Made by a program: the position numbers and the translations under genes. Source: Inediibacterium massiliense (lineage in GTDB: Bacteria; Bacillota; Clostridia; Peptostreptococcales; Thermotaleaceae). From it: a DNA stretch of 64,000 bases. The stretch covers positions 201,493 through 265,492 of the forward strand of contig NZ_LN876587.1 of the NCBI RefSeq assembly GCF_001282725.1, in the 5' to 3' direction. Below, one piece after another: positions 8,352-17,704 of this stretch (position 1 is the stretch's first letter; every line of letters starts with the position of its first letter). Under the pieces are notes generated by a model. It searched no databases. It had not been told where the DNA came from and saw nothing but the letters and a program-made list of their open reading frames with translations.

Positions 8352-9155
8352 ATGAAAAAGGTACTGACGATTGCAGGATCAGATTGTAGTGGAGGGGCAG
8401 GAATACAAGCAGATTTAAAGACTTTTTCAGCCCATGGGGTATTTGGTATGAGTGTAATTGTTTCAGTGGTAGCGGAGAATACAAGCCGTGTAATTGACAT
8501 ACAGGATGTTACTCCTGATATGATAAAAAAGCAAATGGATGCGGTATTTGAGGATATTGAGGTAGATGCTATAAAAATTGGTATGTTGTCTACGCCTCTT
8601 TGTATGAAGGCTGTAGTAGAAAAGCTTCAGGAGTACAAGCCACGCAATGTTGTAATTGATCCTGTGATGTATGCAAAAAATGGTTGCCCTTTAATGAATC
8701 CTAATGCTATAGAAACATTGATAGAAGTTGTACTTCCTATGGCAGATTTACTGACTCCAAACATTCCAGAAGCTGAAAAAATATCAAATATTAAGATAAG
8801 TAATACAAAGGATATGGAAACAGCGGCAAAGCTTATTTATGATATGGGTTGTAAGAATGTTTTGGTAAAAGGTGGTCATGCCATTGGAGATGCACTAGAT
8901 GTTTTATATGATGGAAAAGATTTTTATCATTTTGAAACAGAACGTATTGATACAAAAAACACACATGGGACAGGGTGTACTTTTTCTTCAGCCATTGCTT
9001 CTAATCTTGCTCTTGGTATGTCAATGTCACAAGCGGTTCAGCAGGCAAAAAAATATATTACAACAGCAATCAAACATTCTCTTGCTATAGGAAAAGGTCA
9101 TGGACCTACACATCATTTTTATGATTTGTATAAAAATGGTTTACAAACAAAGTAA
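8352..9155 (+). CDS. thiD: Hydroxymethylpyrimidine/phosphomethylpyrimidine kinase
   Basis: Phosphorylates HMP and HMP-P to HMP-PP for thiamin synthesis. It has 267 residues from the ATG at 8352 (AAAGGAGG upstream). Ribokinase-fold motifs are GSDCSGGAGIQADLKT (9-24), IDPVMYAKNG in the middle, and the anion-hole/catalytic stretch NTHGTGCTFSSAIA near 210. It is the first gene of thiD-thiM-thiE, downstream of the tandem TPP riboswitches. There is no thiC here, so this cluster looks suited to salvage of HMP and thiazole; de novo genes could be elsewhere. Confidence 0.95.
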   Translation: MKKVLTIAGSDCSGGAGIQADLKTFSAHGVFGMSVIVSVVAENTSRVIDIQDVTPDMIKKQMDAVFEDIEVDAIKIGMLSTPLCMKAVVEKLQEYKPRNVVIDPVMYAKNGCPLMNPNAIETLIEVVLPMADLLTPNIPEAEKISNIKISNTKDMETAAKLIYDMGCKNVLVKGGHAIGDALDVLYDGKDFYHFETERIDTKNTHGTGCTFSSAIASNLALGMSMSQAVQQAKKYITTAIKHSLAIGKGHGPTHHFYDLYKNGLQTK

Positions 9156-9206
9156 ATAGTAGTTTTTCGGATTTGATTTTAAATAAAAGAAAGGGATGAA
9201 ATAATC

Positions 9207-10031
9207 ATGAATTATTTAACAAAAGAGTGTATGGACTTGATAGATGATGTAAGAACAAAAACTCCGCTTATACATAATATTACCAATTATGTAACAGTAA
9301 ATGATTGTGCAAATGCTGTTTTAGCAATGGGAGCATCGCCTATTATGGCAGATGATCTATCAGAGGTAGAGGAAATAGTATCTATTTCTTCAGCACTGGT
9401 TATAAATATCGGAACATTAAATCAAAGAACCATAGAATCTATGATTACAGCAGGAAAAAAAGCAAACACACTACAGATACCTGTAGTTGTAGATCCTGTT
9501 GGAGCTGGAGCTTCCTCACTTAGAAACAAAGCTACAAGAGAAATTCTTTCACAAGTTAAAATTGATGTACTTCGTGGAAATTTATCAGAGGTATCTTTTG
9601 TAGCAGGGTTAAGTGTTTCTACAAAAGGTGTGGATGCAGCTAAGGAGGATCAAAAAAATGATGCAACAGATATTGCAAAAATGGTAGCTGACAAGCTCTC
9701 TTGTGTAGTAGGGATTACTGGAGAGGTAGATACTATTTCTGACGGTGTTAGAGTTGCTAAAATAGCAAACGGCAATCAATTGATGACTAAAGTAACAGGG
9801 ACAGGGTGTATGACCTCTGCCATTGTAGGTAGTTTTTGTGGTGTAACAAAAGATTATTATACCGCTACGGTTGCAGGGATTGCATCAATGGGAATTTCAG
9901 GGGATCTTGCATATGAAAAAGCAGGAGCAGTGGGTACAGGTAGTTTCCATATTGGAATCATTGACGCTTTATCCAATATGAATAGGGATTGTTTTGTAGA
10001 AAGGGCGAAAATAGATGAAACAAAATATTGA
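9207..10031 (+). CDS. thiM: Hydroxyethylthiazole kinase
   Basis: Phosphorylates 4-methyl-5-(2-hydroxyethyl)thiazole, the salvage route to the thiazole half of thiamin. It has 274 residues, close to family length. It carries [29 protein letters not shown] N-terminal sequence (substrate site; about residues 22-46), [12 protein letters not shown] (about 92-103) and the catalytic [13 protein letters not shown] near 198-210. It lies 51 bases after thiD, and its end overlaps thiE by 17 bases, so translation is probably coupled. Control is by the upstream TPP riboswitches. Confidence 0.95.
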   Translation: MNYLTKECMDLIDDVRTKTPLIHNITNYVTVNDCANAVLAMGASPIMADDLSEVEEIVSISSALVINIGTLNQRTIESMITAGKKANTLQIPVVVDPVGAGASSLRNKATREILSQVKIDVLRGNLSEVSFVAGLSVSTKGVDAAKEDQKNDATDIAKMVADKLSCVVGITGEVDTISDGVRVAKIANGNQLMTKVTGTGCMTSAIVGSFCGVTKDYYTATVAGIASMGISGDLAYEKAGAVGTGSFHIGIIDALSNMNRDCFVERAKIDETKY

Positions 10032-10653
10032 TTATACGTTATATCTTGTGACAGATAGAAATTTAATGAGTACACAAAAATTGGAAACTGCCGTAGAACA
10101 AGCTATATTAGGGGGATGTACTCTGGTACAATTACGCGAAAAAGATTGTTCATCTCTAGAGTTTTTCGAAACTGCTGTAAAGATCAAAAAAATTACAGAT
10201 TGTTATGGTATACCACTGATTATTAATGATCGAATTGACATTGCATTGGCAGTAGACGCTGATGGAGTACATATTGGGCAAAGTGATATACCTGCAAAAA
10301 TTGCAAGAAAATTGATTGGAAATGATAAAGTTATGGGTATATCTGCTTCTACCCTTGAAGAAGCAATAGAAGCACAAAAAAATGGGGCAGATTATCTTGG
10401 GATTGGAGCAATGTTTACAACAGGGACAAAGACAGATGCAAAATTTACCCCAATGGAAGAGCTTATGAGAATACGAAAAAGCATTTCTTTACCTATTGTA
10501 GCGATTGGAGGAATCAATAAAACTACTATTACTGCATTTAGAGGAACAGGTATTGATGGAGTTGCAGTAGTCTCTGCTATTATTTCTCAGTCTAATATAA
10601 AATCAGTAACCCAGGAATTAAAGGATCTATTTACGAAAGAAAACAATAGATAA
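10015..10653 (+). CDS. thiE: Thiamine-phosphate synthase
   Basis: Couples HMP-PP and thiazole phosphate to give thiamin phosphate. It is a TIM-barrel protein of 212 residues. Motifs are LVQLREKD (about 38-45), [24 protein letters not shown] (about 66-89, metal and pyrophosphate site), [20 protein letters not shown] and PIVAIGGI. It overlaps thiM by 17 bases and is the last gene of the thi operon; a hairpin follows at 10701. Together thiD, thiM and thiE are a complete salvage path from HMP plus thiazole alcohol. Confidence 0.95.
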   Translation: MKQNIDYTLYLVTDRNLMSTQKLETAVEQAILGGCTLVQLREKDCSSLEFFETAVKIKKITDCYGIPLIINDRIDIALAVDADGVHIGQSDIPAKIARKLIGNDKVMGISASTLEEAIEAQKNGADYLGIGAMFTTGTKTDAKFTPMEELMRIRKSISLPIVAIGGINKTTITAFRGTGIDGVAVVSAIISQSNIKSVTQELKDLFTKENNR

Positions 10654-10700
10654 TAAAGAAAGCATATAATTTTTAGTGTAAAGAATTGTGCTTCAAAAAG

Positions 10701-10731
10701 GTAGGCATTTAATACAAGTGCCTACTATTTT
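10701..10731 (+). terminator. Terminator of thi operon
   Basis: GTAGGCA (10701-10707) pairs with TGCCTAC (10719-10725), then TATTTTG. The short T tract makes it moderate. Confidence 0.65.
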
Positions 10732-10799
10732 GATTTATAATGAATATGAGCATGTTATATAATACCATATGAGAAAAGATATTTTTAGGAGTGTTGTAT

Positions 10800-11807
10800 A
10801 TGAATAAGTCACCAATGATAAAAGATTTATATGAATCAGAGGTTCTGATAGAGGAAAAAATGGATGATAGTATTGTGTTTAAGATGAGAAATCATAATGG
10901 AGAAGGGACCATGACAAGTTATGAAGTATTTCCGGGGATAAAACTCATTTATAATGACATCCATATGGAACAATGTATTCATAATAAGCGTATGGAAGAG
11001 GATACAATGGAAATTAATCATTGTAGAGAAGGAAGATTTGAATGTGAATTTTTAAATGGTACTTATATTTATTTAGAAGAAGGGGATTTAGCTGTGAATA
11101 TGCTCAGTAATATAACTAAAATTTCACATTTTCCTTTGGCACATTATCATGGAGTTTCTATTGTTATTCATCTTCAGGAAGCGAGTCAATTTATATCTCC
11201 TTTACTTAATGAACTGACTATTGATTTGTATGAACTTAGAGATAAACTTTGTTTTGAAAATAGATGTTTTATTATGCGTGCGAAGGACTCTATACAGCAT
11301 ATTTTTAATGAACTTTACTCTGTGCCAAATGAATTAAAATTTGGCTATTTTAAGGTTAAAATAATGGAGTTGTTTCTTTTTTTAATGTCGTTTGATTTAA
11401 AAGATCAATGCGAAAAAAGAAGATATTTTCAAAAAAACCAAGTGGATATTATTAAAGAAATGAAAAAATATATGACAGAAAATATGGAAAAGCATTTTAC
11501 ATTAGAAGAATTATCTGAAGGATTTAATATTTCAGTGACTGCTATGCAACAATGTTTTAAAGGAGTTTATGGGACCTCTATCTATGCATATATGCGTTCA
11601 TATCGAATGAAAGTGGCGGCTAAGATGCTTCGTCATAGTCATGATAGTGTGACAGTTATAGCTTTAAAAGTAGGCTACGAAAATTCTAGTAAATTTTCAG
11701 CAGCTTTTAAAGCGGTGATGAATATCACACCTTTAAAATATAGAAAAACTTATCACCTAAATGGAGCAAATCTGTTAAACCAGAGTGGAAAAGAAAAACT
11801 TAAATGA
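10800..11807 (+). CDS. AraC-family transcriptional regulator
   Basis: Regulator of 335 residues from the ATG at 10800, which has AGGAG 8 bases before it; a GTG at 10791 overlaps that site. The C-terminal 100 residues (about 225-325) hold two HTH motifs: FTLEELSEGFNISVTAMQQCFKGVYGTSIYAYM and VTVIALKVGYENSSKFSAAFKAVMNITPLKYR. The N-terminal part is a divergent sensing domain. It lies just upstream of two ABC half-transporters, an arrangement also seen with YbtA-type regulators of siderophore transport. I infer that it controls that pair. Confidence 0.88.
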   Translation: MNKSPMIKDLYESEVLIEEKMDDSIVFKMRNHNGEGTMTSYEVFPGIKLIYNDIHMEQCIHNKRMEEDTMEINHCREGRFECEFLNGTYIYLEEGDLAVNMLSNITKISHFPLAHYHGVSIVIHLQEASQFISPLLNELTIDLYELRDKLCFENRCFIMRAKDSIQHIFNELYSVPNELKFGYFKVKIMELFLFLMSFDLKDQCEKRRYFQKNQVDIIKEMKKYMTENMEKHFTLEELSEGFNISVTAMQQCFKGVYGTSIYAYMRSYRMKVAAKMLRHSHDSVTVIALKVGYENSSKFSAAFKAVMNITPLKYRKTYHLNGANLLNQSGKEKLK

Positions 11808-11832
11808 CTATAATACTGTTTTGTAGGGTGAT

Positions 11833-11847
11833 TGAGAATGATTATAA
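11833..11847. promoter_or_regulatory. Fur-like box before ABC pair
   Basis: TGAGAATGATTATAA matches the 7-1-7 Fur consensus TGATAATNATTATCA at all but two positions. It lies 27 bases before the first ABC gene, which suggests iron repression of this operon. Clostridial Fur sites vary, so this is a candidate only. Confidence 0.45.
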
Positions 11848-11873
11848 GTTCCATTTAAAAAGGAGGATTTAAA

Positions 11874-13640
11874 ATGAATGAAAAAAAGGAAAACCCATTA
11901 ATACGATTATTATCCTTTGCATCACAATGCAAGGGCAAAATGATTGCTTCTGTAATATTTGCAATCATAGGTATTGCAGGTGGTATGGTACCTTATTTTT
12001 CTATAGCCCACATAACAGTAGATCTTGTTGAAGATCATTATACGGTGCAAGGTATGACATTTGCAGTTTTTATAGCTTTGATTGGATATACCATAAAAGT
12101 CTTATGCAATTTAATATCTACTTCTTTATCTCATGAGTCAGCATATAGTATTATTCAAAATATTCGAACTTCTATAACTAAAAAATTATCGAAGGTTCCT
12201 TTAGGATATGTGCTTAATAGACCATCTGGTGAAATGAAAACGATTATAGTAGATACGGTTGAAAAATTAGAGCCACCTCTTGCGCATCTCATTCCTGAAA
12301 TGACGTCTAATCTTTTGGTACCAATATGTATTTTAGTTTATTTGTTTTATCTTGATTTTAGAATTGCATTGATTGCATTGATTACCATTCCTATGAGTAT
12401 TATTTTTTACATACCTTTGATGAAAAAATATGCATATTATTATCCTAAAAATGTAGAGACTGGAAATGATATGAATGCTCAAGTGATAGAGTATGTAAAT
12501 GGAATAGAAGCTATTAAAGCATTTAATCAGTCAGCTGCTTCTTATAAAAAATATTCAGATTCTGTAAAGCATAGCTGTGATGCTATAACAAAATTTTTCA
12601 TAAAAACCTTATTAGAATATACAGCTGTTATGAATATTATGCCATCTACACTTCTTTTCGTTCTTCCAGCAGGACTATATTTCTATATGAATCAAACTTT
12701 GAGTTTAGCTACATTCATTACTTGTATTATCTTATCCTTTGGATTGGGTGGGCCTTTGATTCATGCTATGAAATATACAGATAATATAGCATCTATGGGA
12801 ACGGTAATTCATGAAGTATGTGAAATACTTGATGCAGAGGAAATGAATCGTCCAATAGAATACAAAAAATTAATAGATTATAAGATCAAATTTAAAGGTG
12901 TTACTTTTGGATATAATGATACAGAAATTCTTCATAAAGTATCCTTTGAAACTATACCTCATGGAATGACTGCTATCGTTGGACCATCTGGCTCTGGAAA
13001 ATCAACTGTGGCTAAACTTATGGCAAGCTTTTGGGATTGCAAAGATGGAAAAATTACAATTGGAGGCATAGATGTAAAAAATATTTCATTAAGTCAGATT
13101 AGTGATGTGATTTCTTATGTATCTCAAGATAATTTTTTATTTAATTTATCTATAAAAGAAAATATACGAATTGGTAAAAAAAATGCAACAGATGAAGAAA
13201 TAATAGAGGCAGCAAAGAAAGCTAGTTGTCATGAATTTATTATGTCACTAGAAAATGGATATGATACTTTAGCAGGAGAGGGAGGAAATCATTTCTCAGG
13301 AGGGGAAAGACAACGTATCTCCATCGCAAGAGCCATTTTGAAAAATAGTCCAATCATTATTTTAGACGAAGCAACGGCTTATACAGATCCAGAAAATGAG
13401 GCAATTATTCAAGAGTCTATATCAAAACTAGTAAAAGGAAAGACTTTAATTGTTATTGCTCATAGGTTGTCTACTATTTCTTCAGCAGATCATATTGTTG
13501 TAATGAATCAAGGTAGCGTAGTAGCACAGGGAAAACAAAAAGAATTACTTTTGAAATGTCCTTTATATAAAGATATGTGGCAAGCTCATATTGATGCTAA
13601 AGATACAGATTCTATAGAAAGGAGGAAATGTTATGCTTAA
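11874..13640 (+). CDS. ABC transporter, fused permease-ATPase (half 1)
   Basis: ABC half-transporter of 588 residues: six membrane segments in about 15-320, then a nucleotide-binding domain. Walker A is GPSGSGKST (370-378), the signature FSGGERQR (from 474) and Walker B IIILDEATAYTDPE. The AAAGGAGGATTTAAA site precedes the ATG. It overlaps the next ABC gene by 8 bases, so the two should form a heterodimer. With the AraC regulator upstream and a Fur-like box, an iron/siderophore role like YbtPQ or IrtAB is my best inference; drug or peptide export is the alternative. Confidence 0.88.
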   Translation: MNEKKENPLIRLLSFASQCKGKMIASVIFAIIGIAGGMVPYFSIAHITVDLVEDHYTVQGMTFAVFIALIGYTIKVLCNLISTSLSHESAYSIIQNIRTSITKKLSKVPLGYVLNRPSGEMKTIIVDTVEKLEPPLAHLIPEMTSNLLVPICILVYLFYLDFRIALIALITIPMSIIFYIPLMKKYAYYYPKNVETGNDMNAQVIEYVNGIEAIKAFNQSAASYKKYSDSVKHSCDAITKFFIKTLLEYTAVMNIMPSTLLFVLPAGLYFYMNQTLSLATFITCIILSFGLGGPLIHAMKYTDNIASMGTVIHEVCEILDAEEMNRPIEYKKLIDYKIKFKGVTFGYNDTEILHKVSFETIPHGMTAIVGPSGSGKSTVAKLMASFWDCKDGKITIGGIDVKNISLSQISDVISYVSQDNFLFNLSIKENIRIGKKNATDEEIIEAAKKASCHEFIMSLENGYDTLAGEGGNHFSGGERQRISIARAILKNSPIIILDEATAYTDPENEAIIQESISKLVKGKTLIVIAHRLSTISSADHIVVMNQGSVVAQGKQKELLLKCPLYKDMWQAHIDAKDTDSIERRKCYA

Positions 13641-15378
13641 GACAGTGAAGAGATTATTGAACTTTGCAGGAAAATATAAAAACAAATTGATTCAGTCTAT
13701 CATAATCCAGGTCATTTATTCTATTTGTGAAGCGATACCGATTCTTGTCATTTTATACAGTTTAAATTGTATTATTATGGCAAAAGAGCAGGGAACAAAT
13801 ATTACAATGAAAACAATAGGGGTTGCATTTTTCATGATGCTTATAAGTGTAATAGGTAGAATTGTATTTGGATATGTTGGAAATAGCAAAATCAGTATGG
13901 GTTGTTTTTATATGTGTTCGGACAAAAGAATAGAAATTGGCGATAGGTTAAAAAGAATGCCTATGGGGTATTTTAATAAAAATCGTTTGGGAGAAATTGC
14001 ATCGACCGTTACAACAACTATTGGAGATATAGAAGTAATGACAGGAGATGCCATGACAAATGTGATTGTAGGGATTGTTCATGCTGTAGTGATTACGATG
14101 ATGATTACATTTTTTAACTGGAAAATAGGAGCTCTTTCCATTTCAGCTATTGTATTAGGGTTATTTGTAAACTCTATATTGCAAAAAAAGAGTATGGCTA
14201 TTTCACCCAAAAGACAACAAGCTCAAAGAGGTCTGGTAACTGCCATATTAGAATATATACAAGGGATAGCTGTAATCAAATCCTATGGATTGGGAGAAAA
14301 GTCAAACCGTGCTGTAGATGAGGCTATTGAAGAAAGTCGTAATCGTAATATAAGACTTGAAAGTATTTTTACAAAATTAGGAGCAATCTATAGCTATATA
14401 TTTAAAATTGCTTCATGTGGGATGATTTTATTAGCTGGTTATCTGTTTAGAGGAGAAGAATTGTTACTTATTCACACTTTGGGAGTGATTATTTCAAGTT
14501 TTGTTACCTATTCATATATTGAGACAATAGGAATCAATACTTCTATATTACAGTTGATCGATAGTAGCATAAATAAAATTGAAGAAGTTGAACATACACC
14601 TCTTATGGATGAAAATGGAACAGAAATTCAACCCAATAATTATAATATAGAATTCAAAAATGTATCTTTTTCTTACGACACAAGAAAAATAATTGATCAT
14701 ATAAGTCTTACGATTCCACAAAATACAACAGTGGCTATTGTAGGCCCATCTGGGGGAGGGAAGAGTACACTATGCAATTTAATTGCAAGATTTTGGGATG
14801 TAGACGAGGGAGAAGTTTTGTTAGGAGGGCATAATGTAAAAGAATATACGGGAGAAAGTTTACTCAAAAATATTAGCATGGTATTTCAAAATGTATATTT
14901 ATTTCAAGATAGTATTGTAAATAATATTAAGTTTGGACGTCCAGAAGCTACAATGGAAGAAGTGATAGCAGCAGCAAAAAAGGCAAGATGTCATGAATTT
15001 ATTATGAATTTACCAAATGGATATGATACGGTTATAGGTGAAGGTGGGGGAAGTTTGTCTGGTGGAGAAAAACAAAGAATATCCATAGCAAGGGCAATTT
15101 TAAAGGATGCTCCCATCATTATTTTGGATGAAGCCACATCAAGTGTAGACCCAGAAAATGAACAACAGCTACAGCGCGCTATAGAAGAGCTGACAAAACA
15201 AAAGACTGTAATTATGATTGCCCATAGACTTTCTACTGTTAGAAATGCAGATCGTATATTTGTATTAAGTAGTGGACGAATTGTAGAGGAAGGAAAACAT
15301 GAAGAGTTAATGGAACAAAATGGAATTTATCATGAATTTATTCAAATCAGGAGAAAAGCAATAGGTTGGAACTTGTAA
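13633..15378 (+). CDS. ABC transporter, fused permease-ATPase (half 2)
   Basis: Partner half-transporter of 581 residues. It has six membrane segments in about 15-310 and an ATPase domain with Walker A GPSGGGKST (near 371), signature LSGGEKQR (near 475) and Walker B IIILDEATSSVDPE. Both ATP sites of the pair look canonical, so no degenerate site is evident. The ATG lies inside the end of the preceding gene after AAAGGAGGAAATGTT. It is the last gene of the operon, followed by a strong bidirectional terminator. Confidence 0.88.
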   Translation: MLKTVKRLLNFAGKYKNKLIQSIIIQVIYSICEAIPILVILYSLNCIIMAKEQGTNITMKTIGVAFFMMLISVIGRIVFGYVGNSKISMGCFYMCSDKRIEIGDRLKRMPMGYFNKNRLGEIASTVTTTIGDIEVMTGDAMTNVIVGIVHAVVITMMITFFNWKIGALSISAIVLGLFVNSILQKKSMAISPKRQQAQRGLVTAILEYIQGIAVIKSYGLGEKSNRAVDEAIEESRNRNIRLESIFTKLGAIYSYIFKIASCGMILLAGYLFRGEELLLIHTLGVIISSFVTYSYIETIGINTSILQLIDSSINKIEEVEHTPLMDENGTEIQPNNYNIEFKNVSFSYDTRKIIDHISLTIPQNTTVAIVGPSGGGKSTLCNLIARFWDVDEGEVLLGGHNVKEYTGESLLKNISMVFQNVYLFQDSIVNNIKFGRPEATMEEVIAAAKKARCHEFIMNLPNGYDTVIGEGGGSLSGGEKQRISIARAILKDAPIIILDEATSSVDPENEQQLQRAIEELTKQKTVIMIAHRLSTVRNADRIFVLSSGRIVEEGKHEELMEQNGIYHEFIQIRRKAIGWNL

Positions 15379-15390
15379 AAAAGGAGCCAA

Positions 15391-15456
15391 AAAGGGACGG
15401 TTAAGCAATATTAGTAGAAATGAATCTACAATATTCACCGTCCTTTATTTTTTATT
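15391..15456. terminator. Bidirectional terminator
   Basis: AAAGGGACGGT (15391-15401) pairs with ACCGTCCTTT (15437-15446), with a second inner AATATT/AATATT pairing, then a T-rich tail. It separates the ABC operon from the convergent CPBP gene. The GGGACGGTTAA core also appears at 19712-19722, so this may be a repeated element. Confidence 0.8.
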
Positions 15457-16131
15457 TTAAAGTATTCCAAATAAGATAAAACCAATGGTATTGATGGAAA
15501 AATTGGCACACATATGAACAAACCAAGAAGTATAAATAGTATTACTTTTTTCATTGAGCCAATTAAATAAAAGTCCTGCAATAAATAAGCTTATAATTAA
15601 TAAAACAAATAGTAGAGGGGTAAACCATTTTGACATAATGGCTATATGATATAAAGAAAAAGCAGATGCACTAAACATATAAGAAATTTTTTTAGTAGTG
15701 AATTGTTTTAAGGTTAAAAAAGCAAAGCCACGAAAGAAAAATTCTTCTAAAAATGAATTGATGAAAGAAATATAAAGAGATACAAAGACAAAATTATTTT
15801 TAGTTACACCAATTTTGTCTTCTAAAGTAGTGGTTACATTAGAAAAATCAAAATACTTCCCTATGGTAAAGTACGCACCAATAATAAAAAAATATACTCC
15901 AATACCCAAAAGTAAAGAAAAAAGAATATTTTGTTTACGAAAGCGAAACAGATTATACAAAGTAATCTGATGATAGTAGTAATAACCAAAAGGGATCATT
16001 AAAAATAAAAATAGTTTGATAATAGATTTGATAGCATAGTTAGGGGAAAGTACACCATCGATCCATGCCATGATGAAACAACTTAGTAAAATAAGAATCA
16101 TAATGTATAAATGATTTTTTTTATTGATCAT
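15457..16131 (-). CDS. CPBP-family intramembrane metalloprotease
   Basis: Multi-pass membrane protein of 224 residues from the ATG at 16131, which follows AGGTGGGAAA; an upstream in-frame ATG at 16194 lacks a site. The CAAX-protease/bacteriocin-processing signature EEFFFRGF lies near residue 133, and later conserved His residues appear in LYHIAIMS and WFVHMCAN. The EExxxR and His positions are those of the active site of the family. Its substrate is unknown; homologues act in bacteriocin self-immunity or protein processing. No bacteriocin gene is visible nearby. Confidence 0.85.
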   Translation of the reverse strand: MINKKNHLYIMILILLSCFIMAWIDGVLSPNYAIKSIIKLFLFLMIPFGYYYYHQITLYNLFRFRKQNILFSLLLGIGVYFFIIGAYFTIGKYFDFSNVTTTLEDKIGVTKNNFVFVSLYISFINSFLEEFFFRGFAFLTLKQFTTKKISYMFSASAFSLYHIAIMSKWFTPLLFVLLIISLFIAGLLFNWLNEKSNTIYTSWFVHMCANFSINTIGFILFGIL

Positions 16132-16190
16132 CCATTTTCCCACCTTTAAACTGGAAATTAATAAATTTATTTTATATTGTATCATTTTGA

Positions 16191-16250
16191 TCATATTTTT
16201 GAAATGAAATTAAGAGATAAGTACCTGAAATAGGTGCCTATTTTCTTTAT
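16191..16250. repeat. Direct repeat R1 flanking cobalamin operon
   Basis: Sixty-base segment about 85-90 percent identical to 19561-19620; the first 50 bases match at 45 positions. It holds a hairpin (GTACCT/AGGTGC) and a T-rich tail like a terminator, but no plus-strand gene ends just before it. The two copies bracket the riboswitch-BtuFCD operon. Confidence 0.65.
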
Positions 16251-16297
16251 GATGACATGTTAAAGTCTGTAGTGATTGAATCATTTATACGTATAGC

Positions 16298-16326
16298 TTG
16301 ATATCAAAATATGTTTGTGTTAAAAT
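16298..16326 (+). promoter_or_regulatory. Promoter of cobalamin operon 1
   Basis: TTGATA (16298-16303) and TAAAAT (16321-16326) have a 17-base spacer, about 25 bases before the aptamer. Confidence 0.6.
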
Positions 16327-16350
16327 AATTTGACAAAATATGTAGATAAA

Positions 16351-16506
16351 AATAGGTTGAATGATATTTCATGAAAAGGGAAGTTGGGTGTAAATCCCAC
16401 GCGGTACCGCCGCTGTAAAAGAGGAGTTTTCTTCTAGGATGCCACTGTTTCATAATGGGAAGGCTGAAGAAAATAATGATCCTTAAGCCAGAATACCTGC
16501 CTATTT
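16351..16506 (+). promoter_or_regulatory. Cobalamin riboswitch 1
   Basis: Shows the conserved order of the adenosylcobalamin aptamer: GGGAAGTTGGGTGTAAATCC, then ACCGCCGCTGT, GCCACTG, GGGAAGG, and the B12 box AGCCAGAATACCTGCC at 16486-16501. P1 pairs AATAGGT (from 16351) with the CCTATT that closes the element. A terminator at 16566 is the likely expression platform. Cobalamin should switch off the downstream transporter. Confidence 0.95.
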
Positions 16507-16565
16507 TTTGCACTGTAACTCTACGAGTAATAGGGGGTGTCGATTGTAGCTTATGAGATACATGT

Positions 16566-16600
16566 AACTCTTTAACGACTTGTAGTTAAGGAGTTTTTTT
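16566..16600 (+). terminator. Cobalamin riboswitch 1 terminator
   Basis: An 11-bp stem has arms 16566-16576 and 16585-16595 with one G-T pair, followed by T7. The nearby sequence 16514-16522 repeats the 5' arm start (TGTAACTCT), which could take part in alternative pairing. Confidence 0.85.
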
Positions 16601-16680
16601 ATTGCAAGAGGAGAATCTTAGGAATATGAGTACATTGTTTAACAATTATTTATTTGAAAAAGTTAGTTTAGGAGGCATAT

Positions 16681-17688
16681 ATGAAAAAATATTTAAATTG
16701 GAAAAAAGTAATAGCAACAAGTGTTATAGGATTAATCTTAGGAATGTCACTATCAGCATGTTCTAGTAACAATCAAACAACATTTAATAATGAGCAGAAA
16801 GCTGTAGAAAGTAAAGATGACAAATTTACTCCTTTTGAGCTTGAAACTTATCATACAGTTGTACAGTATACAAAAGTTCCACAAAAAGTAGTAAGTTTCA
16901 ATACTCATACTACAGAAAATTTATTTGCATTAGGATTAGAAGATAAGATCATTGGAACATCTTTTAAGAGTGGAGAAATACTTCCAAAATATCAGAAGAA
17001 ATTTGACAAAATACCAGTTCTAGCAGAAAAATATCCTTCAATGGAAGCTTTGCTCGGAGCAAACCCTGATTTTGTATACGGAAGAAGTTCTGCTTTTGAA
17101 GAAAAAGGTGCGGGAACTGTTCAAGATATGTTAGATAATGGAATAATTGCATATGTTTCAAAGGCTACTTATACAGAAGGAGCTACAATAGAAGATACAT
17201 ATGAAGATTTTTATAACTTGGGAAAGATTTTCAATGTAGAGGATAGAGCAGATAAAATAGTAAATCAGATGAAAACTAAAGTGAAAAAAGTACAAGAACA
17301 AACCTCAAAAGTAGATGAAAAGCTTAGAGTTTTTGTATATGACAGTGGAAGCGATCAAGCGTATACAGCGGGTAAAAGTCTTGAAAGCAATATTATTGAA
17401 CTTGCTGGTGGACAAAATATATTTTCTGATTTAAACAAGACATGGGAAAAGGTTAATTGGGAAGCTGTTGTACAACGAAATCCTCAATGTATTATTATAA
17501 ATGATTATGAAGAGGTATCTGCTGAAGAAAAAATAAAATTTTTGAAGAGTAATGCAGCACTAAGTGGTATAGATGCAATAAAAAATGACAATTTTGTAGT
17601 GGTACAATTACCAAGTGTATTTACTGGAATTAGAAATGCAGATGCAGTAGAAAATTTGGCAAGGGAATTTTATCCGGATTTATTTTAG
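16681..17688 (+). CDS. Cobalamin/corrinoid ABC substrate-binding lipoprotein (BtuF-like)
   Basis: Predicted lipoprotein of 335 residues: basic start, hydrophobic core and lipobox LSAC with C27. The mature part is a class III (helical-backbone) binding protein: an N-lobe opening with VVSFNTHTTENLFALGLEDKIIG, NPDFVYGR, a linker helix near 170-215, and a C-lobe ending in RNADAVENLAREFYPDLF. It would capture corrinoid outside the cell and hand it to the permease 16 bases downstream. The class also binds siderophores and haem; the cobalamin riboswitch in the leader makes corrinoid the better call. Confidence 0.85.
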   Translation: MKKYLNWKKVIATSVIGLILGMSLSACSSNNQTTFNNEQKAVESKDDKFTPFELETYHTVVQYTKVPQKVVSFNTHTTENLFALGLEDKIIGTSFKSGEILPKYQKKFDKIPVLAEKYPSMEALLGANPDFVYGRSSAFEEKGAGTVQDMLDNGIIAYVSKATYTEGATIEDTYEDFYNLGKIFNVEDRADKIVNQMKTKVKKVQEQTSKVDEKLRVFVYDSGSDQAYTAGKSLESNIIELAGGQNIFSDLNKTWEKVNWEAVVQRNPQCIIINDYEEVSAEEKIKFLKSNAALSGIDAIKNDNFVVVQLPSVFTGIRNADAVENLAREFYPDLF

Positions 17689-17704
17689 ATGGTAGGTGAA
17701 ATAA

